The position numbers and the translations under genes are program-made. 33,429 nt of DNA from positions 1-33,429 of the forward strand of contig CAMWNK010000015.1 of NCBI GenBank assembly GCA_947175555.1, in the 5' to 3' direction. The stretch is from an uncultured Clostridia bacterium. GTDB lineage: Bacteria > Bacillota > Clostridia > Christensenellales > UBA3700. Below are positions 8,246 to 15,482 of this stretch, in pieces; position 1 is the first letter of the stretch, and every line of letters begins with the position of its first letter. The notes under the pieces were generated by a model that saw nothing but the letters and a program-made list of their open reading frames with translations, searched no databases and was not told the origin of the DNA.

Positions 8246-9454
8246 TTATACCGCACTCTCCACTACGGACGTAATGCGCGCGTTAAGCACGCTCCTGCCT
8301 ATACTTATAAACTTATCCGCGCTGCCGTACTTGCTCAGCCAATATCCCGCATCGTCGTACAGTCTGCGGAATATGCGCGACGCATGCGGTAAATGCGCGG
8401 AATATTTATCGAGATCTGCCTGAGTCTCCTGCCTGTACTCGGACAGCATATACCACTCTTTAGCATGATTATCAATCGACTTAAGCGCGGATATGGCCGC
8501 AATCTTGTCGTTGCCGCACAGTCTGCACAGCTCGTTGACCGCGCCCACTCTGTCGACAGGAATACACAAGTTGAATTTATCCATATTGAGCTGCTCTGCG
8601 TATAACCCCGCAAGCACGTAAGCGGCGATAGGCATATTCTCCCCTATCGAGCGTCCTTCATCGGCGCAAGCGGCAATTACGCGCGCCACGACGTCGCTGT
8701 TGCACATCAAATCCAACTTGTACATCTGATTGTTCAGCCCTATCTTGACCGACGCCCTCGCAACCGCCGCCGCGCTTACGTTGTCGGAGTTTAAGAAATT
8801 ATCCGTTATCATGCCCAGCCTTCTTATACCCGCAAGGCAATAGTCCGCGCCCCTTATGCGCACGGCGTATGAGTACTCGTAACACTTAAGTCTATATCCT
8901 ATAATGTTGCCGTAGCCCTCGGCTATCTGTCTGCCGCAACATCTTTTCATGATATTATCGTCGATTATTACGCTGATTGCGGGCTTGCACATTATGCAGT
9001 CTATGCCTATACCCATACCGAATATCGCTATGGGAGAAAATGCGTGCGCCACGTCGGGAGTGGTCGGTAAATAAATCCACTCGCAACTTTTTTTACTCGC
9101 CGCATACTTAGCTATATCGCAAAGCTGAGAGTCGCCTATAAATATTATCGCTCTGATACTGTCGGCGGCGTTGATTATATCCTCTGCCGCGTCCGGAGTG
9201 GGCTCGGTGCCGTCTGCATAATATATGCGCGTAACTTTATATCCCGCCGCCACTAAAATATCGCTTGCCTGCGCAGCTACCCCCTCGTCCTCTTGCATGT
9301 AGCACAATGCTACGTGCCCCGCCTTGAGCACGTCGGCAACCGCCTCGTTGACCTTGCTTATCAATCCCTCGCCTGCCGCTATGTATCTTGTATAGTGCGA
9401 ATGCGTGAGCGAACACGAACATCTGACCTGCTTGGGCGTAAAAGTATAATCCAT
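8246..9454 (-). CDS. Glycerol-1-phosphate dehydrogenase-like protein, active site degenerate
   Basis: A 402-residue protein that I read as a remote relative of the sn-glycerol-1-phosphate dehydrogenase / iron-alcohol dehydrogenase / dehydroquinate synthase fold. An N-terminal Rossmann-like half ends with IIFIGDSQLCDIAKYAAS (residues 103-120), where active relatives have a GGG-S/T-x-x-D nucleotide loop. YLPTTPDVAHAFSP at 128-141 resembles the family's P-T-x-P-S segment, and AISVIIDDNIM then IAEGYGNIIGYRL resemble VIADLDIL and AGFGDLIGK. GENMPIAAYVLAGL at 271-284 matches the HGE-x-VAIG helix but has Ile where the metal-binding His is expected. It is Cys-rich. The start at 9454 has AGAGGA before it. 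The assignment is by pattern only and could be wrong. Confidence 0.6.
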   Translation of the reverse strand: MDYTFTPKQVRCSCSLTHSHYTRYIAAGEGLISKVNEAVADVLKAGHVALCYMQEDEGVAAQASDILVAAGYKVTRIYYADGTEPTPDAAEDIINAADSIRAIIFIGDSQLCDIAKYAASKKSCEWIYLPTTPDVAHAFSPIAIFGMGIGIDCIMCKPAISVIIDDNIMKRCCGRQIAEGYGNIIGYRLKCYEYSYAVRIRGADYCLAGIRRLGMITDNFLNSDNVSAAAVARASVKIGLNNQMYKLDLMCNSDVVARVIAACADEGRSIGENMPIAAYVLAGLYAEQLNMDKFNLCIPVDRVGAVNELCRLCGNDKIAAISALKSIDNHAKEWYMLSEYRQETQADLDKYSAHLPHASRIFRRLYDDAGYWLSKYGSADKFISIGRSVLNARITSVVESAV

Positions 9455-9475
9455 ATATTTTCCTCTGCTTAACAT

Positions 9476-9503
9476 TAAAAATACCACACTTAAAGTGCGG
9501 TAT
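9476..9503 (-). terminator. Terminator or attenuator before the dehydrogenase-like gene
   Basis: On the minus strand ATACCGCAC, loop TTTAA and GTGTGGTAT (one G-T pair) run into TTTTT. It lies 22 bp before the dehydrogenase-like start and 50 bp after the upstream gene. It can end that gene, or act as an attenuator if transcription begins at the TATAAT-like box at 9532-9537. Confidence 0.65.
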
Positions 9504-9552
9504 ATTGTCGTATTATGTACATGCGTGCGGTATTATATCTTTTTTGCGGCAA

Positions 9553-10035
9553 TCACAGACACATACACATCACTGCGCATGCAATAGCCCTGTCTATGAC
9601 GCCCCTCAGCGTCTCCCTGCGCTCCGTGCCGCAGATATCGTCTATCTTAAACAATGTAGCGAGCAACGTCCCATGATTGACTATCAGCCGCTGCCTGCAC
9701 GACGCTCTGCTCAGATTACTCATTGACCTCACCGAACCCTCGGGCTCAAACCCATACCACTGCTTGCAAATATCCTTGAGTTTAATAACTTGCTTGGCGG
9801 AAATAGCCGTGAGATGCGGTATGATATCGCCTCTATCGCCCGAGTGCTCGAAATAATATCTTATAAGCGCGTCTATGGAGCACTGAGTATAATAGCACGA
9901 CTCCGCGTACTCTTTGCTGTAGTCGGGCAACATTGCACCCGTCTCGACTACGTCTCGCCGCGCCTTTAACTTAGCGAATTCTTCCGCCATCAATCTGAAA
10001 TTCCCGTCGTCGGGTAGCATATCCCAATCGTCCAT
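9553..10035 (-). CDS. Hypothetical protein
   Basis: A 160-residue soluble protein that I do not recognise. It has no signal peptide or membrane segment, an acidic N terminus (MDDWDMLPDDGNF), a helical middle (EEFAKLKARR, then YSKEYAESCYYTQCSIDALIRYYF) and a Cys/Met-rich end (IACAVMCMCL). GGAGGATACT precedes the ATG at 10035; a start 17 codons upstream has no such site. It is divergent from the hydrolase-like gene, about 100 bp away, and is followed by a terminator-like hairpin before the dehydrogenase-like gene on the same strand. Confidence 0.7.
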   Translation of the reverse strand: MDDWDMLPDDGNFRLMAEEFAKLKARRDVVETGAMLPDYSKEYAESCYYTQCSIDALIRYYFEHSGDRGDIIPHLTAISAKQVIKLKDICKQWYGFEPEGSVRSMSNLSRASCRQRLIVNHGTLLATLFKIDDICGTERRETLRGVIDRAIACAVMCMCL

Positions 10036-10097
10036 AGTATCCTCCGAGTAATATTTATGCCTATCAAGAATATATATGCCGCCCAATGGTTAAATAA

Positions 10098-10125
10098 TTG
10101 CATTTTTAATAAATTGTGCTATAAT
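10098..10125 (+). promoter_or_regulatory. Extended -10 promoter giving a near-leaderless transcript
   Basis: TTGCAT (10098-10103), a 16-base spacer and TATAAT (10120-10125) preceded by TGC form an extended -10 promoter. Transcription should begin about 10131-10133, two to four bases before the ATG at 10135. No purine-rich ribosome-binding site precedes that ATG, so the first gene is probably translated from a leaderless or nearly leaderless message. Confidence 0.65.
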
Positions 10126-10134
10126 GTATGTATA

Positions 10135-11802
10135 ATGAGCAACATTATTTTGACGCCATCTCAGCTATGGCAGAACTACGATGGAGAGACTCAGCCTCTT
10201 AAGACTTCTTTCCTGCGCTACGAGCGCGTAGGCGACAATTACAGGATAGAAGCATATATCACCGCATTCGATACTTCTTGCGGAGAGGTAAGAGCTTATG
10301 TCAGCGGTTACAGACCGGCCGACATTCAGGCCCCGCCCACGGTTATATTCGTAGGCGACGTCGGACGCGAATTTAAGGAGCAAGACCTGCTTAGTGCAGC
10401 TGCAAGCGGCATGATGGCGCTCACCTTCGATTATGTAGGCGCAATGCCGCATAAAAAGGAATTTACCAAGTATCCCGAAGATATTTCTTACGCCAACTAC
10501 GCTTTAGCGGGCGACCATCTCGAAAAGGCGGTACCCAGCGCGGAACATACCTGCATTTATCAATGGGTAAAGGTATGCCGCAGGGCTATTACTTTCGCCC
10601 GCACGCTTACCGCCAATGCAAAGCTGGGACTGTGCGGCTACGGCAACGGCGCAGATATATGCTGGCTGGCTACAGGCTTTGACAAGCGCGTTACCGCTCT
10701 GTCTGTAATGCTGAGCGCGGGATGGACGGAGATGCGCAATTATCCCCGCTATGCCAAGGAAGGCTCGGAGTATATACTCAACGACGACAGCGAGGGCTGG
10801 CTTATCGGCTGCGCCTCTCAGGTGTACGCTAAATACGTGTCCTGTCCTGTGATGTTCGCAGGTACGACCAACTGCGAAGGCACCTCTATCGACAGAGTGG
10901 ATAATACCCTGCAGGTGGTTGCAGACGGCAACGTGCATTGCATATTCGACAGATGCGCCAACCGTTCGCTCTCTCCTCAATCGGTAGCTACCGCGTTCGG
11001 CTGGCTTAAGGCTCAGATGTCGGATGAAGAGAATGAATCTTTCCCCTTATCCCCCACCCTCGAGCTTGACGTTGTGGACAATAAACTTATCGCCAAGTAC
11101 TCTGCGGATAAGTCGGTGAACGTCAAGGACGTCAAGCTGATGTACGCAAAGGACGAGGTAATCAGCTATATCCGCTATTGGGACGCTATACAGCTGCCCG
11201 CCGAGTGTTGCGGAGAATACGCAATCCCGCTCAGCGAGGACAACGATATCGTATTTGCTTACGTTACGGTAACATACGAGGGAGATATCACGCTTTCTTC
11301 TTACATGCAGATACACCGTCTGACGGAGGAGGGGCTGGAATACGAGCCGCTCAAGCGCAAGACGCGTCTGCTCTACGACAAGCGTCAGGGCATATCGGAA
11401 TGGAACGTATGCGGCGTGGACGACATGATCAATCCCTATGCTCCCATGCTTGATAAAGGAGCTATGGATATACAGGGAATAACCGCGCAGGGAGGAGACT
11501 TGACCACCTTCGTGCTCGGCACCGGTAAAGTTACGCCCGAGGGCGGCAACCTATTCCGCTTTGACGCCTATTCCGAACAAGCGCGCGATATATGCGTAGA
11601 AATGAACGTGGTGCGCGATAAGAAGGTAATAAAGTATTATGCCTGCTGCCATATCGACGGCGGAGAATGGTGTCCTTGCACTATTGAAATAGGCGACTTT
11701 AAGGACGATAAGATGATACCCCTGCGCAGCTGGGACAACATGAAACAGCTCACCTTCAAAGATATATCCGGAATGCTGCTCAACAACATAATGTGGGTGT
11801 AA
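10135..11802 (+). CDS. Alpha/beta-hydrolase-like protein lacking the nucleophile
   Basis: A 555-residue protein without a signal peptide. The first 330 residues resemble the acetyl-xylan esterase / cephalosporin-C deacetylase branch of alpha/beta hydrolases: PPTVIFVGDVG (oxyanion strand), ALTFDYVGAM, and a nucleophile-elbow region KLGLCGYGNGADICWLATG followed by DKRVTALSVMLSAGW. Where active relatives have G-x-S-x-G this protein has GYGNG (168-172), with Gly at the Ser position. The second half is strand-rich and unrecognised. It is first in a run of five closely spaced plus-strand genes; only seven bases separate it from the DUF951 gene. The family call is by pattern, and the protein may have a binding rather than a hydrolytic role. 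Confidence 0.6.
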   Translation: MSNIILTPSQLWQNYDGETQPLKTSFLRYERVGDNYRIEAYITAFDTSCGEVRAYVSGYRPADIQAPPTVIFVGDVGREFKEQDLLSAAASGMMALTFDYVGAMPHKKEFTKYPEDISYANYALAGDHLEKAVPSAEHTCIYQWVKVCRRAITFARTLTANAKLGLCGYGNGADICWLATGFDKRVTALSVMLSAGWTEMRNYPRYAKEGSEYILNDDSEGWLIGCASQVYAKYVSCPVMFAGTTNCEGTSIDRVDNTLQVVADGNVHCIFDRCANRSLSPQSVATAFGWLKAQMSDEENESFPLSPTLELDVVDNKLIAKYSADKSVNVKDVKLMYAKDEVISYIRYWDAIQLPAECCGEYAIPLSEDNDIVFAYVTVTYEGDITLSSYMQIHRLTEEGLEYEPLKRKTRLLYDKRQGISEWNVCGVDDMINPYAPMLDKGAMDIQGITAQGGDLTTFVLGTGKVTPEGGNLFRFDAYSEQARDICVEMNVVRDKKVIKYYACCHIDGGEWCPCTIEIGDFKDDKMIPLRSWDNMKQLTFKDISGMLLNNIMWV

Positions 11803-11809
11803 TCGGTAT

Positions 11810-11989
11810 ATGAAATTCCGCGAAGGAGATATTATTATTACCAAGAAAAAGCATCCTTGCGGAGGAGATAGCTGGCAGGTAACGCGCACCGGCGCGGACT
11901 GCAAGATAAAATGCCTCACCTGCGGGCACACCGTTATGCTCTCTTTGGAAAGTCTTAACAAGGCGGTCAAACAGATTAATGGACAATGA
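11810..11989 (+). CDS. DUF951 domain-containing protein
   Basis: A 59-residue basic protein of the DUF951 family (PF06107), widespread in Firmicutes and of unknown function. The family pattern is clear: KFREGDIIITKKKHPCGG, SWQVTRTGADCKIKC and CLTCGH followed by TVMLS. Cys17, Cys31, Cys35 and Cys38 could bind a metal, and the fold is thought to be nucleic-acid-binding-like. The gene starts seven bases after the hydrolase-like gene and overlaps lepB by 11 bases, so it is translated within the same operon. Its own ribosome-binding site is weak, suggesting translational coupling. Confidence 0.88.
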   Translation: MKFREGDIIITKKKHPCGGDSWQVTRTGADCKIKCLTCGHTVMLSLESLNKAVKQINGQ

Positions 11990-12518
11990 TTTGAGACAGC
12001 TTTACGAAAAAAATAAGTTGTCTAAGGCAATAGGAATAACCTCGACCGTAATCATACTGTTACTATTGATAACGGTCATTATTTTGTTGGTATTGCTATC
12101 GCCAATGAACGTAGTCGGAGAAAGCATGTTGCCCTCTATCAAAGACGGCGAACACGTAATCGTGCTTAAGCGCGGCTATGATATACAAAGAAACGATATC
12201 GTCGTATTCAAGCGTCCCGATTCGCAACAGCCTCCCATCAAGCGGGTTATCGGTATGGCGGGCGACAATATCAAGTTCGAAAATAACGCGTGGGTTATCA
12301 ACGGCGAGCCGCTCAACGACGGCTTTTGCGAAGAATATCCTTACGACTATCTCTATAATTCAGAGGTGGAGAGCGCGCTGACGTCCGAGGAAGGTCTTAC
12401 AGTAGGCGATGACGAACTGTTCGTACTCGGCGACAATCGCAGCGTATCCTACGACTCGCATAAATACGGATGTATTAAGTGCGATTGGCTCGTAGGCAAA
12501 GTAATTAAAGTATATTAA
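11979..12518 (+). CDS. lepB: Signal peptidase I
   Basis: A 179-residue membrane protease that cuts signal peptides from exported proteins on the outer face of the membrane. One N-terminal membrane segment (about residues 17-41) is followed by the catalytic Ser in VGESMLPSIKDGE (Ser49) and the general-base Lys in PIKRVIGMAGD (Lys88). The late box VLGDNRSVSYDSHKYG matches family box E (GDNR-x-x-S-x-DS). It has the usual Gram-positive length. It overlaps the DUF951 gene and is followed 21 bp later by an ACT-domain gene. Confidence 0.95.
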   Translation: MDNDLRQLYEKNKLSKAIGITSTVIILLLLITVIILLVLLSPMNVVGESMLPSIKDGEHVIVLKRGYDIQRNDIVVFKRPDSQQPPIKRVIGMAGDNIKFENNAWVINGEPLNDGFCEEYPYDYLYNSEVESALTSEEGLTVGDDELFVLGDNRSVSYDSHKYGCIKCDWLVGKVIKVY

Positions 12519-12539
12519 GCAATCACATAAGGAGCGCAT

Positions 12540-12827
12540 ATGAAAGCAATCGTATCCGTCATAGGAAAGGACAAGAAGGGCATAATTGCAGGCGTATCGG
12601 GATTACTGAGCGATATGGACGTCAACATCGAGGACATATCCCAGACGATACTGCAAGATTACTTCACTATGATAATGGCAGTGGAGCTGAAAGAAAGCAA
12701 GCTCTCTTTTACTCAAATCAGCGATAAGCTGTCCGAGTTGGGCACTAAAATAGGCGTAGAAATCAAGATGCAGTCGCAGCAGATATTCGATGCAATGCAC
12801 AAGATAGCCATGGTAGGCAATAACTGA
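12540..12827 (+). CDS. ACT-domain protein, UPF0237 family
   Basis: A 95-residue single ACT domain, a small ligand-binding fold often sensing amino acids. It opens with [20 protein letters not shown], the typical first strand and glycine-rich turn, then [28 protein letters not shown] precedes the ATG. The next gene, eight bases on, is UPF0210, and this pair is conserved across many bacteria, so the two proteins probably work together. The role is not established. Confidence 0.9.
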   Translation: MKAIVSVIGKDKKGIIAGVSGLLSDMDVNIEDISQTILQDYFTMIMAVELKESKLSFTQISDKLSELGTKIGVEIKMQSQQIFDAMHKIAMVGNN

Positions 12828-12835
12828 TAGAGATT

Positions 12836-14185
12836 ATGTATAGCAGCAAAGAAATAATAGAAACAATCAATATGGTGTCGCGTCAGCACCTCGACGTGAG
12901 GACTATCACCATGGGCATAAGTTTGTTCGACTGTATTACAGACTCCCCTGCCCGCACCGCAGACAAGATATACGATAAGATAATGCGTAAGGCAGGCAAT
13001 CTCGTAAGCGTGGGCAACGCCATATCCGCAGAAATAGGCGTGCCTATCGTCAACAAGCGCATTTCCGTTACGCCGATAAGTCTTATCACCGCGGCAAGCA
13101 AAGGACACGAGCAGGCAATTACCGCGCTGGACAAGGCTGCCGCCGAGACGGGGATAGACTTCCTCGGCGGATATTCCGCGCTCGTACATAAGGGCATGAC
13201 GCCTTATGAAAAAGAATTTATAGCAAGCATACCTCAGGCCTTAACTTCTACAGGCAAGATATGCTCGAGCATCAACGTAGCTTCTACTAAGGCGGGCATT
13301 AATATGGACGCTGTCGCAATGTGCGGCAAGATAGTCAAGCAAGCGGCTTACCTTACTAAAGACAGCGATTCGTCCGCATGTACCAAGCTGGTCGTATTCG
13401 CTAACGCCGTTGAGGACAACCCCTTTATGGCGGGCGCATTCCTTGGGGTAGGCGAAGCCGACTGCGTAATCAACGTGGGCGTATCCGGCCCCGGCGTAGT
13501 TGCCGCCGCGCTCAAAGAGTGTCAAGGCGACCTCAGCGAAGTTGCGGAAGTGATTAAAGAGACCGCGTTTAAGATAACGCGCGTAGGACAGCTTGTAGCC
13601 AAAGAAGCAAGCAAAAGGCTTAACGCGCAGTTCGGCATCGTAGACCTCTCGCTTGCGCCTACGCCCGCCGTAGGAGACAGCGTAGCGCAGATATTGGAAG
13701 AGATAGGACTTGAGAGCGTAGGAGCTTACGGCACTACCGCTACCCTTGCAATGCTCAATGACGCAGTCAAAAAGGGCGGCACGATGGCAAGCAGCCACGT
13801 CGGCGGGCTTTCGGGCGCATTTATCCCCGTATCGGAAGACGCGGGAATGATAGCGGCGGCTAAGAGCGGCGCGCTAACTCTTGAGAAGTTGGAAGCCATG
13901 ACCGCAGTATGCAGCGTAGGCTTGGATATGATAGCTATCCCCGGAGACGTAAGCGAAGAGATAATATCTGCAATGATAGCAGACGAGATGTCTATAGGCG
14001 TAATCAACTGCAAGACCACTGCCGTACGCATAATACCCGTGTACGGAAAGAAAGCAGGCGATTGGGCTACTTTCGGAGGTCTGCTCGGCAACGCGCCGAT
14101 TATGGAAATCAACCGCAAGTCGCCGCTCAAGTTTATATCTCGCGGCGGAAGAATCCCTGCGCCTGCACATAGTTTGAAGAACTAA
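12836..14185 (+). CDS. UPF0210 (PFL-family) protein
   Basis: A 449-residue cytoplasmic protein of the UPF0210/DUF711 family, whose fold is related to pyruvate formate-lyase-like proteins but whose reaction is not known. Recognisable segments are the N-terminal [28 protein letters not shown] in variant form, [52 protein letters not shown] and a C-terminal [17 protein letters not shown]. It is complete and of normal length. It closes the five-gene operon; structured repeat copy A begins about four bases after its stop codon. The ribosome-binding site is weak, consistent with coupling to the ACT gene. Confidence 0.92.
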   Translation: MYSSKEIIETINMVSRQHLDVRTITMGISLFDCITDSPARTADKIYDKIMRKAGNLVSVGNAISAEIGVPIVNKRISVTPISLITAASKGHEQAITALDKAAAETGIDFLGGYSALVHKGMTPYEKEFIASIPQALTSTGKICSSINVASTKAGINMDAVAMCGKIVKQAAYLTKDSDSSACTKLVVFANAVEDNPFMAGAFLGVGEADCVINVGVSGPGVVAAALKECQGDLSEVAEVIKETAFKITRVGQLVAKEASKRLNAQFGIVDLSLAPTPAVGDSVAQILEEIGLESVGAYGTTATLAMLNDAVKKGGTMASSHVGGLSGAFIPVSEDAGMIAAAKSGALTLEKLEAMTAVCSVGLDMIAIPGDVSEEIISAMIADEMSIGVINCKTTAVRIIPVYGKKAGDWATFGGLLGNAPIMEINRKSPLKFISRGGRIPAPAHSLKN

Positions 14186-14189
14186 GGTT

Positions 14190-14443
14190 TTATTAACCGC
14201 CAGACGCAACACTCTACTGACGAAATTAGTAATAAGAATAATTAGTTATCCGTAGAGTGTTGGCGGTTACTTAAAGAAAACCATACATTATAAAGGAATA
14301 ACGAGGGGCACCACTTAAACGCAGTCAATAAGCACGGAAAATCCGTGCTTATTTGCTACGTGTTTCCCCTCGTTAACTCCCCTCCGTAAACGCTTTCGCG
14401 TTTTCAAGGTATCGCTCACAAAAAGCGTGGTTTTTGCTCGCTA
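14190..14443 (+). repeat. Structured non-coding repeat, copy A
   Basis: First of three related elements, read on the plus strand. It opens with TTAACCGCCA, which pairs at a distance with TGGCGGTTA; the extended stem joins AACACTCTAC (14208-14217) with GTAGAGTGTT (14252-14261). The shared block AAACCATACATTATAAAGG follows. A long hairpin 14300-14374 comes next (AACGAGGGG/CCCCTCGTT outside, AATAAGCACGGA/TCCGTGCTTATT inside), then AAACGC/GCGTTT (14388-14403), and finally CAAAAAGCGTGGTTTTTG. It begins about four bases after the UPF0210 stop codon. It has no coding potential and matches no family I recognise. Confidence 0.7.
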
Positions 14444-14642
14444 TCTCCTGCGGAGCATAAAGTGAAAAGTTGTTGACGCAGAGTTGCGATTACTTATTAA
14501 TAAAAAGTACCAGCATTTACAAGTGTAAAGTGCTACTATGTTACTTACATTCCTAACTTCGCGCAAGTAAAATATTAAAGTATTGCTCAAGGCGAATATC
14601 TATATAAATACAGAAGTACTACGTTCCGCAATTATATAATCA
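14444..14642. other. Intergenic spacer between repeat copies A and B
   Basis: An AT-rich stretch with no supported gene. It contains one small imperfect dyad at 14512-14534 (AGCATTTACA/TGTAAAGTGCT). I see no promoter, terminator or recognisable remnant. Confidence 0.4.
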
Positions 14643-14887
14643 AGCGCGCAAAAACCACGCTTTTTGCAAGCGTAACCTCTAAAATGCGCAGGCGCATTTT
14701 TAAGTGGAAGAGGTGAATTTTTACGTGCTGTAGTTATTTGTGCTATCACTTACCATGCGCGTAAAAAGAGGAGAAACCATCCTTATAATGGATGGTTTCT
14801 CCTTATAGTAACCGCTAATATGAGGCGGCTTGCCTATTTACTCTAATAACTAATTGCCGTCCGCCGAATATTACGCTTGGCGGTTAT
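14643..14887 (-). repeat. Structured non-coding repeat, copy B
   Basis: Read on the minus strand, the unit starts AATAACCGCCAAGCGTAATA, close to copy C throughout. The first domain pairs AACCGC with GCGGTT, with inner pairs TAATAT/ATATTA and GGCGG/CCGCC. A 13-bp terminator-like hairpin follows, then TTTTTACG/CGTAAAAA, CACCTCTTCCA, the palindromic AAAATGCGC/GCGCATTTT (14681-14700) and GCAAAAAGCGTGGTTTTTGC. It directly follows copy C head to tail. No open reading frame of note lies inside. Confidence 0.75.
14762..14802 (-). terminator. Terminator hairpin inside repeat copy B
   Basis: On the minus strand GGAGAAACCATCC, loop ATTATAA and GGATGGTTTCTCC form a perfect 13-bp stem followed by TCTTTTT. 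It looks like an intrinsic terminator for transcripts arriving from the zinc-ribbon genes or from a start inside the repeats. Confidence 0.75.
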
Positions 14888-15148
14888 TCTCAGCGCGCAA
14901 AAATCACACTTTTTGCAAGCTGCACCTTGAAAAATACGAGCGGTATGAGCGAAGTATTTTTATATTGGAAGAGGTGAATTTTACGCGCAACACTAACCAT
15001 GTCCATAACTAAATCACGCGCGTAAAAGAGGAGAAACCATCCTTATAATGAGTGGTTTCTCCTTATAGTAACCGCTAATATGAGGCGGTTTGCCTATTTG
15101 CTCTAATAACTAATTGCTGTCCGCCGAATATTACGTTTGGCGGTTAAT
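14888..15148 (-). repeat. Structured non-coding repeat, copy C
   Basis: Minus-strand unit that overlaps the stop codon of the zinc-ribbon gene: the TAA lies inside ATTAACCGCCA. Sequence is near-identical to copy B in the first half (TAACCGCCAAACGTAATA onward) and more diverged in the second. The terminator-like hairpin keeps only its outer 10 bp. A 10-bp stem TTTTACGCGC/GCGCGTAAAA follows, then CACCTCTTCCA, AAAAATAC/GTATTTTT (14930-14961) and GCAAAAAGTGTGATTTTTGC. Stem sequences differ from copies A and B yet pair. Confidence 0.75.
15023..15062 (-). terminator. Terminator hairpin inside repeat copy C
   Basis: On the minus strand GGAGAAACCA pairs with TGGTTTCTCC over a 13-base loop and is followed by TCTTTT. 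It lies about 80 bp after the stop codon of the zinc-ribbon gene and probably ends that operon, with the copy B hairpin as a second chance. Confidence 0.7.
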
Positions 15149-15467
15149 ACAATATTGCCCCCGTAACAACTATAGGCACTACGATAGCAACGACTATCAC
15201 TGTCAAAATAACTCCCGAGAGAACAGATATCAAAGCTCCCAAACCTGCCGACTTAGCGCGCTTGGGATAGTCGTTGTTCCATATAAGCCACAGAATAAGT
15301 CCCACTATCGGGAAGAAAAATCCCAGTACGCCGTAGCCTGCGCTGCTTGCATCATCGGGACTTGCCGTCCTGACTCTATTATTGCTTGACCTATCGGTCT
15401 TAACTCCGCAATGAATACAAAAGTATGCCTTATCGTCTATCTCTTTTCCGCAATTCCAACAAAACAT
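15144..15467 (-). CDS. Zinc-ribbon membrane protein
   Basis: A 107-residue protein with an N-terminal zinc ribbon (CWNCG and CIHCG, two CxxC knuckles about 14 residues apart), a short Ser/Asp-rich linker, then two hydrophobic segments (GVLGFFFPIVGLILWLIW and a longer one near the C terminus) separated by NDYPKRAKSAGLGALIS. It is probably a small membrane protein with a cytoplasmic metal-binding head; function unknown. It is a paralogue of the gene just upstream. GAGGAG lies before the ATG. Its stop codon lies inside repeat copy C. Confidence 0.88.
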   Translation of the reverse strand: MFCWNCGKEIDDKAYFCIHCGVKTDRSSNNRVRTASPDDASSAGYGVLGFFFPIVGLILWLIWNNDYPKRAKSAGLGALISVLSGVILTVIVVAIVVPIVVTGAILY

Positions 15468-15482
15468 AATACGCTACTCCTC

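Noticed and set aside
14190..15148. Integron attC sites, CRISPR array or IS element in the repeat region
   Set aside because: No GTTRRRY/RYYYAAC core pairing, no regular spacers and no transposase. The units are long, structured and only three.
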